Position numbers and translations under genes: made by a program | Shown here: positions 43,142 to 51,865 of the stretch, piece by piece | Layout: each line of letters opens with the position of its first letter | Position numbering within the stretch: position 1 is the first letter of the stretch | The notes under the pieces: generated by a model | The model's input: the letters and a program-made list of their open reading frames with translations, nothing else | Databases searched by the model: none | Told to the model about the DNA's origin: nothing | Origin: CAVRXZ01 sp963773035 | GTDB lineage: Bacteria > Acidobacteriota > Vicinamibacteria > Vicinamibacterales > CAVVIG01 | Direction of reading: 5' to 3' | Length of the DNA stretch: 64,000 nt | Assembly: GCA_963773035.1 (NCBI GenBank) | Contig: CAVYZX010000008.1 | Span: 1 to 64,000, forward strand

Positions 43142-43170
43142 TTGGTTATATATCTTGCTGGATTTATATC
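43142..43170 (+). promoter_or_regulatory. AT-rich candidate promoter
   Basis: In an unusually AT-rich island, TTGGTT (43142-43147), 17 nt, TATATC (43165-43170) gives a predicted start near 43177, 24 nt before the ATG at 43201. It could drive the small ORF and the following kinase gene. Position and composition are the only support. Confidence 0.35.
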
Positions 43171-43200
43171 TTTGTGCTTTAATCTAGCTTTTCCAGGAGC

Positions 43201-43413
43201 ATGAACGTGACTGATTGGCCTGAACTCCCCTTCACCTTGGTTCCCCAACGCGATCGTCGGCAGCTGGCAGACCGTCGCGCCTTCTGGCGCGGCAGCCGGC
43301 GTGCATATGACATGGCCGGTAATGGGAAGACAGTTGCCCCACACGAGCCCGCTCTGGCGTGGACGGCGGCGCAGCAGGATACTTCCCCTTCAACTGCGGG
43401 TAGGCTGTACTGA
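43201..43413 (+). CDS. Small basic protein, unknown
   Basis: A 70-residue frame with CCAGGAGC immediately before the ATG and an AT-rich promoter-like island upstream. The sequence has an Arg-rich core (QRDRRQLADRRAFWRGSRRAYDM) of the kind seen in short hypothetical proteins next to signalling genes. There is no signal peptide or TM segment. It precedes the histidine kinase gene by 80 bp on the same strand. I do not recognise the family; the ribosome site makes translation plausible. Confidence 0.4.
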   Translation: MNVTDWPELPFTLVPQRDRRQLADRRAFWRGSRRAYDMAGNGKTVAPHEPALAWTAAQQDTSPSTAGRLY

Positions 43414-43493
43414 CCGAGTAATCGGCCAGGCTCGCCGTCGGTTGAACGCTCGCGAAGCGAGACTTCGCTCCGGGGCCGCTGCTTTCGACTCAC

Positions 43494-45189
43494 GTGTATC
43501 CTGAGAATCCTCCCCGAGTACGTCTGGAGTGGCTCATCGCAACGGCGCGTGCCGTCATCGCCATCGGCGCGTTCATCACGCTGGTCATCGTCCCATTTGG
43601 CAGCCACAACCTCTCAGTTCTTGACGGAGTCCTGAGCTGGTACGTCCTCTACAGCCTGGCCGTTCTCGCCATGGTCTGGGCGCCGGTCAAGTTCGCTGCG
43701 GGATGGGATCTCGCCGTTCATATCGTCGATATCATTTCGCTGTCACTGCTCTCGTTGCTCAGCGTCGGTGCGCCGAGTCCCGTATACGTCTACTTCACGT
43801 TTCTGTTCATTTGCGGAACGTTGCGATGGCATTCGCGCGGGGCTTTCTGGACCGCAGTCGCGGCCATTAGTGCTTACGCCATGATGTATGTCTACGTGGC
43901 GTTCGTACTGCAATTGCCCACGGCCGAATGGGGAGCATTTGCCAACCGGAGCGTGCATCTTGCCGCGGTCGCTGCTTTGATTGGATGTATGGCGGCATAT
44001 CAGCGGCGATACCAGAACGAGATCTCCCGTCTCGTCTCCTGGCCACGTAAGATTCCGCCAGAAGCTCACGCGCTCGTCGCAGAAGTTCTCGCTGAATCTG
44101 CCGAGATTCTCAACGCGCCCCGCGTGCTTCTGGTTTGGGACGAGCCGGGTGAAGGCTATCTCAATCTCGCCTCGCAGTCAGGTTCGCAGGTTGCCTGGAC
44201 CCACGAGCCGGAGGCAACGTACGGTTCGGTGGTCATCCCGGGTCTCGAGGGGAAGAATTTTCAGGCCAGCGACGCGACCGACGAACGTGGAACGGTCGTT
44301 CATTGGTCCGGTGGCAGTTACCGACATCGGCAGGGGCGGCCGATCAATGCGGCCCTTCAGCGGCGTTTCGAGATGCGCGCCGTGCAGTCCTGGTCGCTCG
44401 ATGGAGAACTGGTCCGAGGGCGGCTTTTTTGCCTGGACAAGTCCAACATGCGCCTCGATGATTTGCCGTTCGGCGTTCTTGTTGCGCGAATGGCCGTCTC
44501 GCGACTCGATGGCCTGTACTTGCTCAAACACCTCCGGGACGCGTCGGCGATCGAAGAGCGCTTAAGGCTGGCGCGTGACTTGCACGATAGTCTGCTCCAA
44601 ACGGTAGCCGGCAGCGCATTGCAGTTGCTCGCGGCAAGGCGGCAGCTCGATCGGGATCCGTCGTCGGCACGTAAGAGGCTCGAGGACGTCCAGAATCAAC
44701 TCGAGCGGGGCGAGCTCGACATGCGGACGTTTATCAGCCGTCTCCGGCCGTCGAGCCTTTCAAACGCAGTGGGCGCCGGCCTCACATCCCGGCTCGAGGA
44801 GCTGTGCAGCCGGGTCGAGCGGCAGTGGGAAATCAAGGTGAAGCTCCAGGTCCACGAAGGCGGCAGACGACTGGCCGGATACGCTCGCTAACGAGGTCTA
44901 CCGCATCGTCCAGGAAGGGGTTTTGAACGCGGCTCGACATGCCGACGCATCGGCGATTGGCGTCGTCGTGGAAGCAGGCGAAGGTGGGCTCCAGCTCGAG
45001 ATCGTGGACGACGGTCGAGGGTTTCCGTTCCGTGGGACCTACGACCTCAATGCGTTGAACGAAATGAACCGGGGTCCCTTGACACTGAAAGAACGAGTAG
45101 CCGAGTTGCGGGGAGACCTCCGGCTGAAGTCGCTGGAGACTGGCAGCGAGCTCTCGATTAGGCTACCCTTTGCGAAGGTAACGACTTGA
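43494..45189 (+). CDS. Membrane sensor histidine kinase (HisKA_3), one frameshift
   Basis: Five or six N-terminal TM helices (for example AVIAIGAFITLVIVPFG, VYVYFTFLFICGTLRW) precede a GAF-like region (LVAEVLAESAEILNAPRVLLVWDEPGEG) and a HisKA_3 core with His at about residue 363 (RLARDLHDSLLQTVAG). The frame breaks at about 44875, after VHEGGRR; the next frame carries DTLANEVYRIVQEGVLNAARHA (N box), VDDGRGFPF (G1) and ends at 45189. Restored length is about 565 residues. The stop overlaps the regulator ATG (TGATG), so they are coupled. It autophosphorylates and passes phosphate to that regulator. Confidence 0.9.
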
Positions 45190-45818
45190 TGGGCATCAGC
45201 CTTGTGCTCGTGGACGATCATCCAGTCGTCCTGAACGGACTGCAGCAGCTCCTGCACTCCGAGCCGGATTTCGAAGTGCTGGCCACTTGCGGCAGCGCCG
45301 ACGACGGCTTGAAGGCGGTCGAGTCGCTCGATCCGGATGTTCTCGTTCTGGACCTGAAGCTCCGAAACGAGACGGGCCTCGACGTCCTGCGACGATTGGA
45401 TCCGAGCAGACGGCCCGCCGTCGTCGTGTTGACAGCGAGCCAGGACGAGGACGAATTGCTCGACGCGGCGCGGCTGGGGGCGCGCGGCATCGTGTTGAAG
45501 GCGATGGCGCCTCGCGTGCTCGAAGACTGCATTCGCACGGTCCATGCGGGTGGTCAGCTGTTGAATGTCGATGGCGTCGACCTGTCCAAGCGCCTGGCCG
45601 AGCGGCAAACCGTCGAAACGGAGCTCGGAACATCTCTCACGCCGCGCGAGCTGGAGATCGTCCGCCTGGTGGCCGCCCATCTGGACAATCAGGAGATTGC
45701 CGAGCGGCTCTCGATTACCGTCGGCACGGTCAAGATTCACCTCCATCACATCTACGACAAACTTCAACTGCGTGGCCGCCACGAGTTGCAGCTCTACCTG
45801 CGAAGCAGACAGTACTGA
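45189..45818 (+). CDS. NarL/FixJ-type response regulator
   Basis: A receiver domain (LVLVDDHPVVLNGLQQLL, phospho-Asp in VLVLDLKLR, Thr in VVVLTASQ, Lys in GIVLKAM) and a LuxR helix-turn-helix (LTPRELEIVRLVAAHLDNQEIAERLSITVGTVKIHLHHIYDKLQL). 209 residues. The ATG at 45189 shares its A with the kinase TGA. Targets are unknown; the next gene on the strand encodes a PAP2-type membrane protein. Confidence 0.95.
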   Translation: MGISLVLVDDHPVVLNGLQQLLHSEPDFEVLATCGSADDGLKAVESLDPDVLVLDLKLRNETGLDVLRRLDPSRRPAVVVLTASQDEDELLDAARLGARGIVLKAMAPRVLEDCIRTVHAGGQLLNVDGVDLSKRLAERQTVETELGTSLTPRELEIVRLVAAHLDNQEIAERLSITVGTVKIHLHHIYDKLQLRGRHELQLYLRSRQY

Positions 45819-45873
45819 ACGGAGCATTCGGGCACAGGGCGGGCCAATCGGTGCAGGTCTCCACTTCGGAACG

Positions 45874-46848
45874 ATGACCGTTGCAGCTACTCGCGGACGA
45901 GCGCGCGCGACGTGGTCCGATGTCGGACTTCATCGCGTCTGCTTGATTCTGGTTGTGGCTGAAGTAGCGGGTCTGACACTGGAATGGCTCGTGTTTCGCG
46001 CACTAGGAATTACTTTACTCTGGGAAACGGCACGCCCAGCCCTTGGTTTAGTAGGCGGCGCGTTGGTTGGATGGGCATATTATGCCGCAAACTCTGGCTC
46101 ACCTCGTGAGTGGATTTTTCCGGAAGCAGCCTTGGTCATGGCTCTCGTTCTCATGTCGTCGGTTATCGGCGCGCCGCTCCAGTACGCGGCTTTGGCCTGG
46201 CAACGTCCGATCATCGATCCATCGCTTTCAGCGGCGGATCGGGCTCTCGGGATTTCGGTACGGGATCTGGTGCATTGGACCGCACAGTACCCCGGCCTTG
46301 TATGGTTGCTGCGACGTGCGTATTTCACGCTGTTGTGGCAATTGTTCACGCCAATGTTGCTCCTGCCGGTATTCAACGATCGCGCGGCTTTATGGGAGTA
46401 CGCTTGGCATTTTCTTTTTTGCTCCATGGTGACAGTCGTGTGCTTAGCGGTCTGGCCGGCTGCCTGTGTCTTCTTGTACGAAGACTTCCATCCGCTGATT
46501 GACCAGAGCAGGTTTATTGATCATTTCAACGCTGCCCGAGCGGGGGCGTTGCAGGTGCTTGATTTTGGGGATCTGGAGGGCTTGGTATCGTTTCCGTCAT
46601 TTCACGTCGCTGGAGCCTGGATGGTTACGTGGGCGTTCCGCCGGTCATGGCTGTGGGTGCCGTTGCTGCTTATTAATGTGCTTTTGTCAGCGGCGACCGT
46701 ATTGTTGGGCGTCCATTACGCCGTGGATCTATTTGCGACTGGAGTTATGGTGACTACTAGCGTCATCGTCTATCGAGGCTTGATTGAGCCCAGCGCATTT
46801 CGCTTGCATCGAGGACGCAAGGCGAATGCACCTCAGCTGTCCATTTAA
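45874..46848 (+). CDS. PAP2-superfamily membrane protein (PAP2_3/inositol-phosphotransferase-like)
   Basis: A 324-residue protein with about six or seven TM helices. The phosphatase signature motifs are LVSFPSFHVAGAW (Ser-Phe-His) and VLLGVHYAVDLFATG (His and Asp), as in PAP2_3 proteins that resemble inositol phosphorylceramide synthases; the classical first motif KxxxxxxRP is not evident. Predicted role: transfer or removal of a phosphate or phospho-alcohol group on a membrane lipid. ATG 45874 was chosen at the first hydrophobic, protein-like region; the longer frame upstream overlaps the regulator. Confidence 0.82.
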   Translation: MTVAATRGRARATWSDVGLHRVCLILVVAEVAGLTLEWLVFRALGITLLWETARPALGLVGGALVGWAYYAANSGSPREWIFPEAALVMALVLMSSVIGAPLQYAALAWQRPIIDPSLSAADRALGISVRDLVHWTAQYPGLVWLLRRAYFTLLWQLFTPMLLLPVFNDRAALWEYAWHFLFCSMVTVVCLAVWPAACVFLYEDFHPLIDQSRFIDHFNAARAGALQVLDFGDLEGLVSFPSFHVAGAWMVTWAFRRSWLWVPLLLINVLLSAATVLLGVHYAVDLFATGVMVTTSVIVYRGLIEPSAFRLHRGRKANAPQLSI

Positions 46849-46954
46849 TGATTTTCGCGCTTGGACTTAAGTCGTGAAGCCGCAAAAAAACGTCCGGCCG
46901 GTTCCCGATCGACTTGATCCATTAGCTTGCTGAGTTTCTGAAGAGCTCGGGCGT

Positions 46955-47302
46955 TCAAGATAATAGAACAAGGTTTTGCTCTGGCCAGAGCCCTGTCCAA
47001 GCCGCAATGAAGCCTGCACCCCGGCTGCGTTCAACATGGCAGGCGGCCAGAAGCCATCGATCATGGGTGGTCCATTCGCGGACAATCGTCCGCAACGCCA
47101 TCCGCACAATCGCCAGGGCGAGAAGCGCATAAAAGTGCGGCGGGTTGAAATTCAGGTTGAGCGCCCCGCCGGCCAAATACATGGACTGGCCGGGGCGCCA
47201 CCTCAAACACGTTTCGCAAAAGATGGCGAAGTCTACTTCGCTCGGAAAGAAGAGTTGCAGCGCTTTCCAGACATGACCCGAGGACGCTGACCCCGACGAC
47301 AC
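46955..47302 (-). pseudogene. Remnant of a GT87-type membrane glycosyltransferase
   Basis: A minus-strand frame encodes VDFAIFCETCLRWRPGQSMYL and NLNFNPPHFYALLALAIVRMAL, which match the first extracytoplasmic region of GT87/DUF2029 mannosyltransferase-like proteins, then loses similarity. Only about 60 of the expected 400 residues are present. The rest of the gap 46849-47354 shows no gene. A complete GT87 gene lies 2.2 kb away on the same strand, so this may be a decayed relative. Confidence 0.5.
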
Positions 47303-47354
47303 ACAGGTCCTGTGGGCTGAACCGCCAGAATGACTTTCGTTTTGCGTGCGACGC

Positions 47355-49565
47355 TCAGTTCCACGCCAGGACGCCCAAAATATTTGAGAAGTCGTCCGTC
47401 CAAAGTGGTGTGGATGGTATCAGGGCTGGGGCGAACCAGCGTGGATCGCGGACGAGCGCTCCGAGATCGGCTGGATCTCGGGCCATCACGATCCAGTCGG
47501 ACGGAGTCTGCCCGGCCGCTCTGTCGCGAGGGGACACCCCCTGAAACTGTTCGAGCGCCACCAGACCGAGCGAATCGGCAAGGCGAGCCAAGACAGGTCC
47601 GAGCGACAGTCGTCGATTCGAGATGTGAAAGGCCAAACTGCCTTCAGGTGCCAGGCGCGAGAGATATAGCACCAGCGCTTCCTTTGTCAGGAGATGGATC
47701 GGAATGGCGTCCGAGCTAAAAGCGTCGAGCACGATCAAGTCGAATCGGTTTGACGAAGCGTGGACCAGGGACTGGCGCGCGTCGCCGAGAACGACGGCGC
47801 ACCGATTGGCACAGTCCTGGAGATGCGTAAAGAACCGAGGAATGCGCGCAATCTGCTCGTCCAATTGATCTATTTCGTAGAACGTCCAGTGTTGCTCCGG
47901 CGCCGCGTAGGCCGCCAACGCGCCAACACCCAGGCCGACAACGGCCACCTCGGATACCCGACTTCCGACGCTCGCGTACAGCTGTCCAAACGGTCCGGAG
48001 CGATGATAGTAGGCCAATGGCTGCGTGCGACTGCTCCCGGAAACTGCCTGCATCCCGTGAAGGGTGGTTCCGTTGTAGAGCACGTGGTATTGGGCAGTTG
48101 AATCCAATTGGATCCGGTAGACGCCAAAGAACGATCGATCCGCATAGAGGAGATTGCCGTACGGTTGCCAGAACCACCAGCCGGCGCACGCGATTGCGGC
48201 AACACTTAGCGCGAATGAGATAGGTTTTCGCGCCTGGCTGAAAGCGAGCAGAGCCGGGACGGCCAGAGCGGACAAGAGAATCGTGTCATTTCCCGCCAAA
48301 CGCCCGATGAGCGAGAAAACAGCAGCGGCAACTGCGAAAACCGCCGCTGGAAGCGACATGATGCGCGCGATGGATCCGCGGTCCCACGACGAGGCGTCTG
48401 GCCGAAGGGCGCAGGCCAACGCCAAGCAGATCGGATACTCCGAGATGTTCGTGAACAGATTGGACGCGACGACGGTATTGAAGACGCCGCCTATCATCCC
48501 GCCAAACGCGATCCAGACATAGAACTGCGCCAGATGCTCCACGTTGGGCCGGTGAGCGGCGAGTTTGCCGTGGCACACCAGGGCGCAGGCCAGAAGCCCC
48601 ACCAGGTGCAATGGAATGCCGATCGCCAGAGGCACAGTACGATGAGAGATGATCAGCAAGGTGATAGGCAGTACCAGAAGGGGTAACGCTTTGTCGGCCA
48701 GAGCCGTGAAACGAGGCCCTGAGGCGCTGAAGGCGAGCACGAACGTGAGAAGGTAGGCGGCAAGAGGGAGGACCCAGAGCAACGGGATCGCAGCGAGGTC
48801 GGTGGTCAAGTAGCTCGTGACGCCGAGCATAAGGCTCGCAGGAACCATCGACAGCGCCATCCACTCCAGCCGTCGGAGCCACGGGGGTTGTGGGACGTTG
48901 GCCGGAGCCGCCTTACCGGCACCGTCCGAGCTTTCCCACAGCCTGTACCACACAGAAACCATACAGACCAGTGCCAGGACGATGAAGATGGCGTACGTCG
49001 CCGTCCATAGGACGCTTTGGCTCCGCAATCGCAGCGTCGGCTCCACTACGGCAGGGTATGCGAGCAGAGCGATGAAACTGCCCAGATTGCTGACCGAATA
49101 CAACGAATACGCATCCGTACGATTGGAGACGCCCTTGCTCTGCGCGTACCACCGTTGAAAGAGAGGAGTCGTTGTGGAGAGGGCAAAGAAGGGCAGACCG
49201 ACTGTGATTGCCAGCTGCATGATCAGCCATCCGATCGGATTACCGTGTGACGAACTTATCGCATCAATCCGCAACGGCAGCACGAGGAAGGGCACGATCA
49301 GGACGGCCACATGCGACACGACTTGTTGGCGAGGTCTCAACCATCGCGACATTCCCCACGCATAGCAGTAGCCCGCAAGAAGAGTGATTTGAAAGAAGAG
49401 CACGCAGGTGCTCCAGATCATGGGTCCGCCGCCGAGGATTGGCAGTGCCATCTTGCTGACGAGCGGCTCGGCCAGAAACATCAGGGCGGAACCGATGAAG
49501 AGCGTGACGCCAAACAACCAGAACGACACGGAGTCTCTTGGGTAGATGCGCTCTTCGGATCTCAT
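47355..49565 (-). CDS. Fused membrane / spermidine-synthase-like protein
   Basis: 736 residues. The N-terminal 480 residues hold about 12-14 TM helices (for example VTLFIGSALMFLAEPLVSKMALP, WLIMQLAITVGLPFFALSTTTPLFQRWY). The C-terminal domain resembles spermidine synthase/SAM-binding proteins: AVVGLGVGALAAYA, YEIDQLDEQIARIPRFFTH, and LIVLDAFSSDAIPIHLLTKEAL, where Asp-Ala-Phe-Ser is the typical active-site loop. The substrate is unknown and true polyamine synthesis is doubtful for the membrane-fused class. Its ATG overlaps the GT87 stop by 4 bp, indicating a coupled pair. Confidence 0.88.
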   Translation of the reverse strand: MRSEERIYPRDSVSFWLFGVTLFIGSALMFLAEPLVSKMALPILGGGPMIWSTCVLFFQITLLAGYCYAWGMSRWLRPRQQVVSHVAVLIVPFLVLPLRIDAISSSHGNPIGWLIMQLAITVGLPFFALSTTTPLFQRWYAQSKGVSNRTDAYSLYSVSNLGSFIALLAYPAVVEPTLRLRSQSVLWTATYAIFIVLALVCMVSVWYRLWESSDGAGKAAPANVPQPPWLRRLEWMALSMVPASLMLGVTSYLTTDLAAIPLLWVLPLAAYLLTFVLAFSASGPRFTALADKALPLLVLPITLLIISHRTVPLAIGIPLHLVGLLACALVCHGKLAAHRPNVEHLAQFYVWIAFGGMIGGVFNTVVASNLFTNISEYPICLALACALRPDASSWDRGSIARIMSLPAAVFAVAAAVFSLIGRLAGNDTILLSALAVPALLAFSQARKPISFALSVAAIACAGWWFWQPYGNLLYADRSFFGVYRIQLDSTAQYHVLYNGTTLHGMQAVSGSSRTQPLAYYHRSGPFGQLYASVGSRVSEVAVVGLGVGALAAYAAPEQHWTFYEIDQLDEQIARIPRFFTHLQDCANRCAVVLGDARQSLVHASSNRFDLIVLDAFSSDAIPIHLLTKEALVLYLSRLAPEGSLAFHISNRRLSLGPVLARLADSLGLVALEQFQGVSPRDRAAGQTPSDWIVMARDPADLGALVRDPRWFAPALIPSTPLWTDDFSNILGVLAWN

Positions 49566-50752
49566 AAATCGGATCGTTCTGGCTGCCCTTCATAGCGCCA
49601 GAGCCATATCAAGAGGGCGGCGAAGAAGAGAGTTGATAACTGCAAACGAGTGACAGTTGCCACAACGCCCATCAGCGGAGCGGCATAACCCACGTACAAC
49701 GTACGACCGACGGCGGCGGGTAGGTTCGGCCGCCTCAAGTACCAGTCCGTCAGCCAGACCCAGGCAGGGGCAAGCACTACCAAGTCGTAAGCATAGAGAT
49801 GGGGTGACGCCAGCACGGTGGCGAGTGTCAAGGCGGCCACGCGAAGGCTCGGATCGTGCAGTCTCCGCCACAACCGGGCAGTCAGAAAGAGTGTGCTGGC
49901 GGCGAAAATTGCGTACAGGGCGAGCGATGCAAACATGTCCGGAACGAACAGCGACCAAAACGCTCGCCACGAGTGCATTTCGCTAGGCTGCGCCGTGAGG
50001 ACGCTGGCGAGTCGCGGACTGGAGAGGAGTAACTCCCCATAGGTCTTCAGTCCTCCAAAGCCGACCCACCAGACGCAAGCGGCCAATTGCCCGCATGCGG
50101 CTGTGACGGCAGCACCCAACATTCGCCATTCCCCGGCAAGCAAGAGGACGCCGAGGACGGGCACGACAAGCGATGGCTTATACGCGAGAAGACCCAGCGC
50201 TGCTCCAGACCACAGAAGGTGTCGTCGCTTAAGGCCCCACCACGCCGCGAGGAAAAGTCCAAATGCCAGGATTGAAAGCTGCCCGTGCTGTATGAGGCTC
50301 CAAAAAGGGGGAAAGCTGCCGGCGGCCAGCATGGCCAACGTGAAGTGCTTTCGGACGATGCACGTCCCACGAACGACTCTGCCCACCCCACCGAAGAATC
50401 CCGCCGCGGTCATTGCCAGCCAAACGATCAATGCCGTGCCGTACGACAGGTGGCCGAGCGGCGCCAACAGCACGGCGACCTGTGGGCCATATGCTGGAGG
50501 AAACCAATCCTCTGACGACTCCGGTTGGGCGATGACCTGGACGCGACGCTGTTCCGCCAGATCGGCGAAGTGGTCGGCGTGACCTTCCGCGCCGAGTCTG
50601 GCGAGCGTGTAGAAGTGCACGAAGTCGGTGCCTTTCACTTGCCCGCTCCGGAGTCGCCACGTCGGTGTGGCTGCGTTGAGGACCGACAGACCCCACAGGA
50701 TCGCCGCCAAGACCACGAGTTGTCCCCGCAGCTCGCGAGGAGTCAGCCTCAT
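49562..50752 (-). CDS. GT87/DUF2029-type membrane glycosyltransferase
   Basis: About 396 residues with roughly ten TM helices. The acidic first periplasmic loop motif KGTDFVHFYTLARL, then PPAYGPQVAVLLAPLGHLSYGTALIVW and LAYKPSLVVPVLGVLLL, is the GT87 pattern of polyprenyl-phosphate-sugar dependent mannosyl- or arabinosyltransferases acting on the outer face of the inner membrane. ATG 50752 (MRLTPREL) is preferred over one 30 codons upstream. It is translationally coupled to the spermidine-synthase-like gene by an ATGA overlap, suggesting a joint role in a surface glycan. Confidence 0.85.
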   Translation of the reverse strand: MRLTPRELRGQLVVLAAILWGLSVLNAATPTWRLRSGQVKGTDFVHFYTLARLGAEGHADHFADLAEQRRVQVIAQPESSEDWFPPAYGPQVAVLLAPLGHLSYGTALIVWLAMTAAGFFGGVGRVVRGTCIVRKHFTLAMLAAGSFPPFWSLIQHGQLSILAFGLFLAAWWGLKRRHLLWSGAALGLLAYKPSLVVPVLGVLLLAGEWRMLGAAVTAACGQLAACVWWVGFGGLKTYGELLLSSPRLASVLTAQPSEMHSWRAFWSLFVPDMFASLALYAIFAASTLFLTARLWRRLHDPSLRVAALTLATVLASPHLYAYDLVVLAPAWVWLTDWYLRRPNLPAAVGRTLYVGYAAPLMGVVATVTRLQLSTLFFAALLIWLWRYEGQPERSDL

Positions 50753-50987
50753 GCGATCGTTTGGCTCCACCGTTGATCGTTTGTTGCTCTTCGCGGTCAA
50801 GGTTGTGTGGCTAAGGTTTTTGATCTGCCTGGAGTCAGACAATTAATGAAGGTTCGTACCGCTGAGCAAGGCGTGTTTTATTATGAATTCGCAGCAAACC
50901 AACGGCTTGCCCCCGATCGGAGTGTGTGGGCATCCTATTTGCCGTCGTTATGGTTCGGACGAACAACAACGAAGGTAGAGGCTCATT

Positions 50988-51302
50988 ATGTCCGGTCGCC
51001 GAAGCTATCCCCGATTCGACATCACCCCGTCGTCCGAAGGCGTTTTGCGGATCGTGCGCGATGTCATAGTACAGCGCGCTGAAGAAGACGACTTGGTTGT
51101 AGTCGGCCGCGATGCTGGTGTGGTTGGCGATGTCATGACGCTCGAAATTCCTGAGCATGGCACCGCCGGTACGGACGTTCAAGTGGTCGAAAGTACGCCA
51201 GTCATTATCGACGGGACAGTGCGTCACTCGTTAAGGCTTCGCCGCCTGCCAATCACTCGCTCGACTATTGACGAAACTTCGTCAGAAGGGTCCTCCACGT
51301 GA
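50988..51302 (+). CDS. PilZ-like protein, N-terminal-motif type
   Basis: A 104-residue protein beginning SGRRSYPRFDI, which carries the RxxxR motif of PilZ c-di-GMP receptors, but no (D/N)xSxxG motif follows in this frame. Beta-strand-like segments (VMTLEIPEHG, VQVVESTPVIIDGTVRHSLRLRRL) fit a small barrel. GGTAGAGG precedes the ATG. Its stop overlaps the start of the next PilZ-like gene by 4 bases or fewer. Position between envelope genes and the Tad pilus locus suggests second-messenger input to surface functions. Confidence 0.65.
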   Translation: MSGRRSYPRFDITPSSEGVLRIVRDVIVQRAEEDDLVVVGRDAGVVGDVMTLEIPEHGTAGTDVQVVESTPVIIDGTVRHSLRLRRLPITRSTIDETSSEGSST

Positions 51303-51655
51303 TAAGCGCGCGTTACGTCCAATCGACGAACGGCCGAAACGCCTTGGCCGTCCTCGGCAAAGAAGTGTCGGTGCGGGTCTTGAATTGCAGCCCTTCCGGG
51401 TGCCTCATCGAGACCCACGTCAGGCTCGAGGTTGGGACTGTTGCCACGCTACGGATGAGGTTGGAGGGGGACGAATTCGTGGATGATGTCCAAGTCGTCC
51501 GCTGTCAGCCTATCGAAGGGGCTGGCTCTATCTATCATGTCGGTGCCCAGTTTCTCTGGACTGGGACGCCCAATCCCAGGTCGTTGCGCCACATGGTGCG
51601 TCGAGCAATCGCCCGAGTGACCGGTCCCGTAACCGCCAGACCGCTCGCCCCATAG
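51299..51655 (+). CDS. PilZ-domain protein, C-terminal-motif type
   Basis: A 118-residue protein with GTG start at 51299. It has the second PilZ motif in VRVLNCSPSGCLIET (NxSxxG) and the following barrel strands VGTVATLRMRLEGDEFVDDVQVVRCQPI and YHVGAQFLWTG, but an RxxxR motif is not visible at its N-terminus. It overlaps the preceding gene, which has RxxxR and lacks NxSxxG. Neither alone has a complete canonical c-di-GMP site. It may bind poorly, act as a pair, or act as a protein-binding barrel. Confidence 0.75.
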   Translation: MISARYVQSTNGRNALAVLGKEVSVRVLNCSPSGCLIETHVRLEVGTVATLRMRLEGDEFVDDVQVVRCQPIEGAGSIYHVGAQFLWTGTPNPRSLRHMVRRAIARVTGPVTARPLAP

Positions 51656-51865
51656 TTGGGCGTTTGAACCTCACCGATCGCGTGAAATGTTCTCCCTGAG
51701 GAGGGACTAAGTTCATCGAAAGGCAGAGTTTCGGTCTCGCACCAGTAGCCGATTTCCAGTTCTTTTGATAGTTTTCCAATTAAGACCGTCTGTCAGCGTC
51801 GTGGAAGGAAGTTTGCTGGATTTTGTGCCCGCCAAGCCGACACGATTCGGAGATGTGGGAAAGCA

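Noticed and set aside
50807..51082. Plus-strand frame of 91 codons before the PilZ-like genes
   Set aside because: It overlaps the better supported PilZ-like start at 50988, has no domain and no clear ribosome site.
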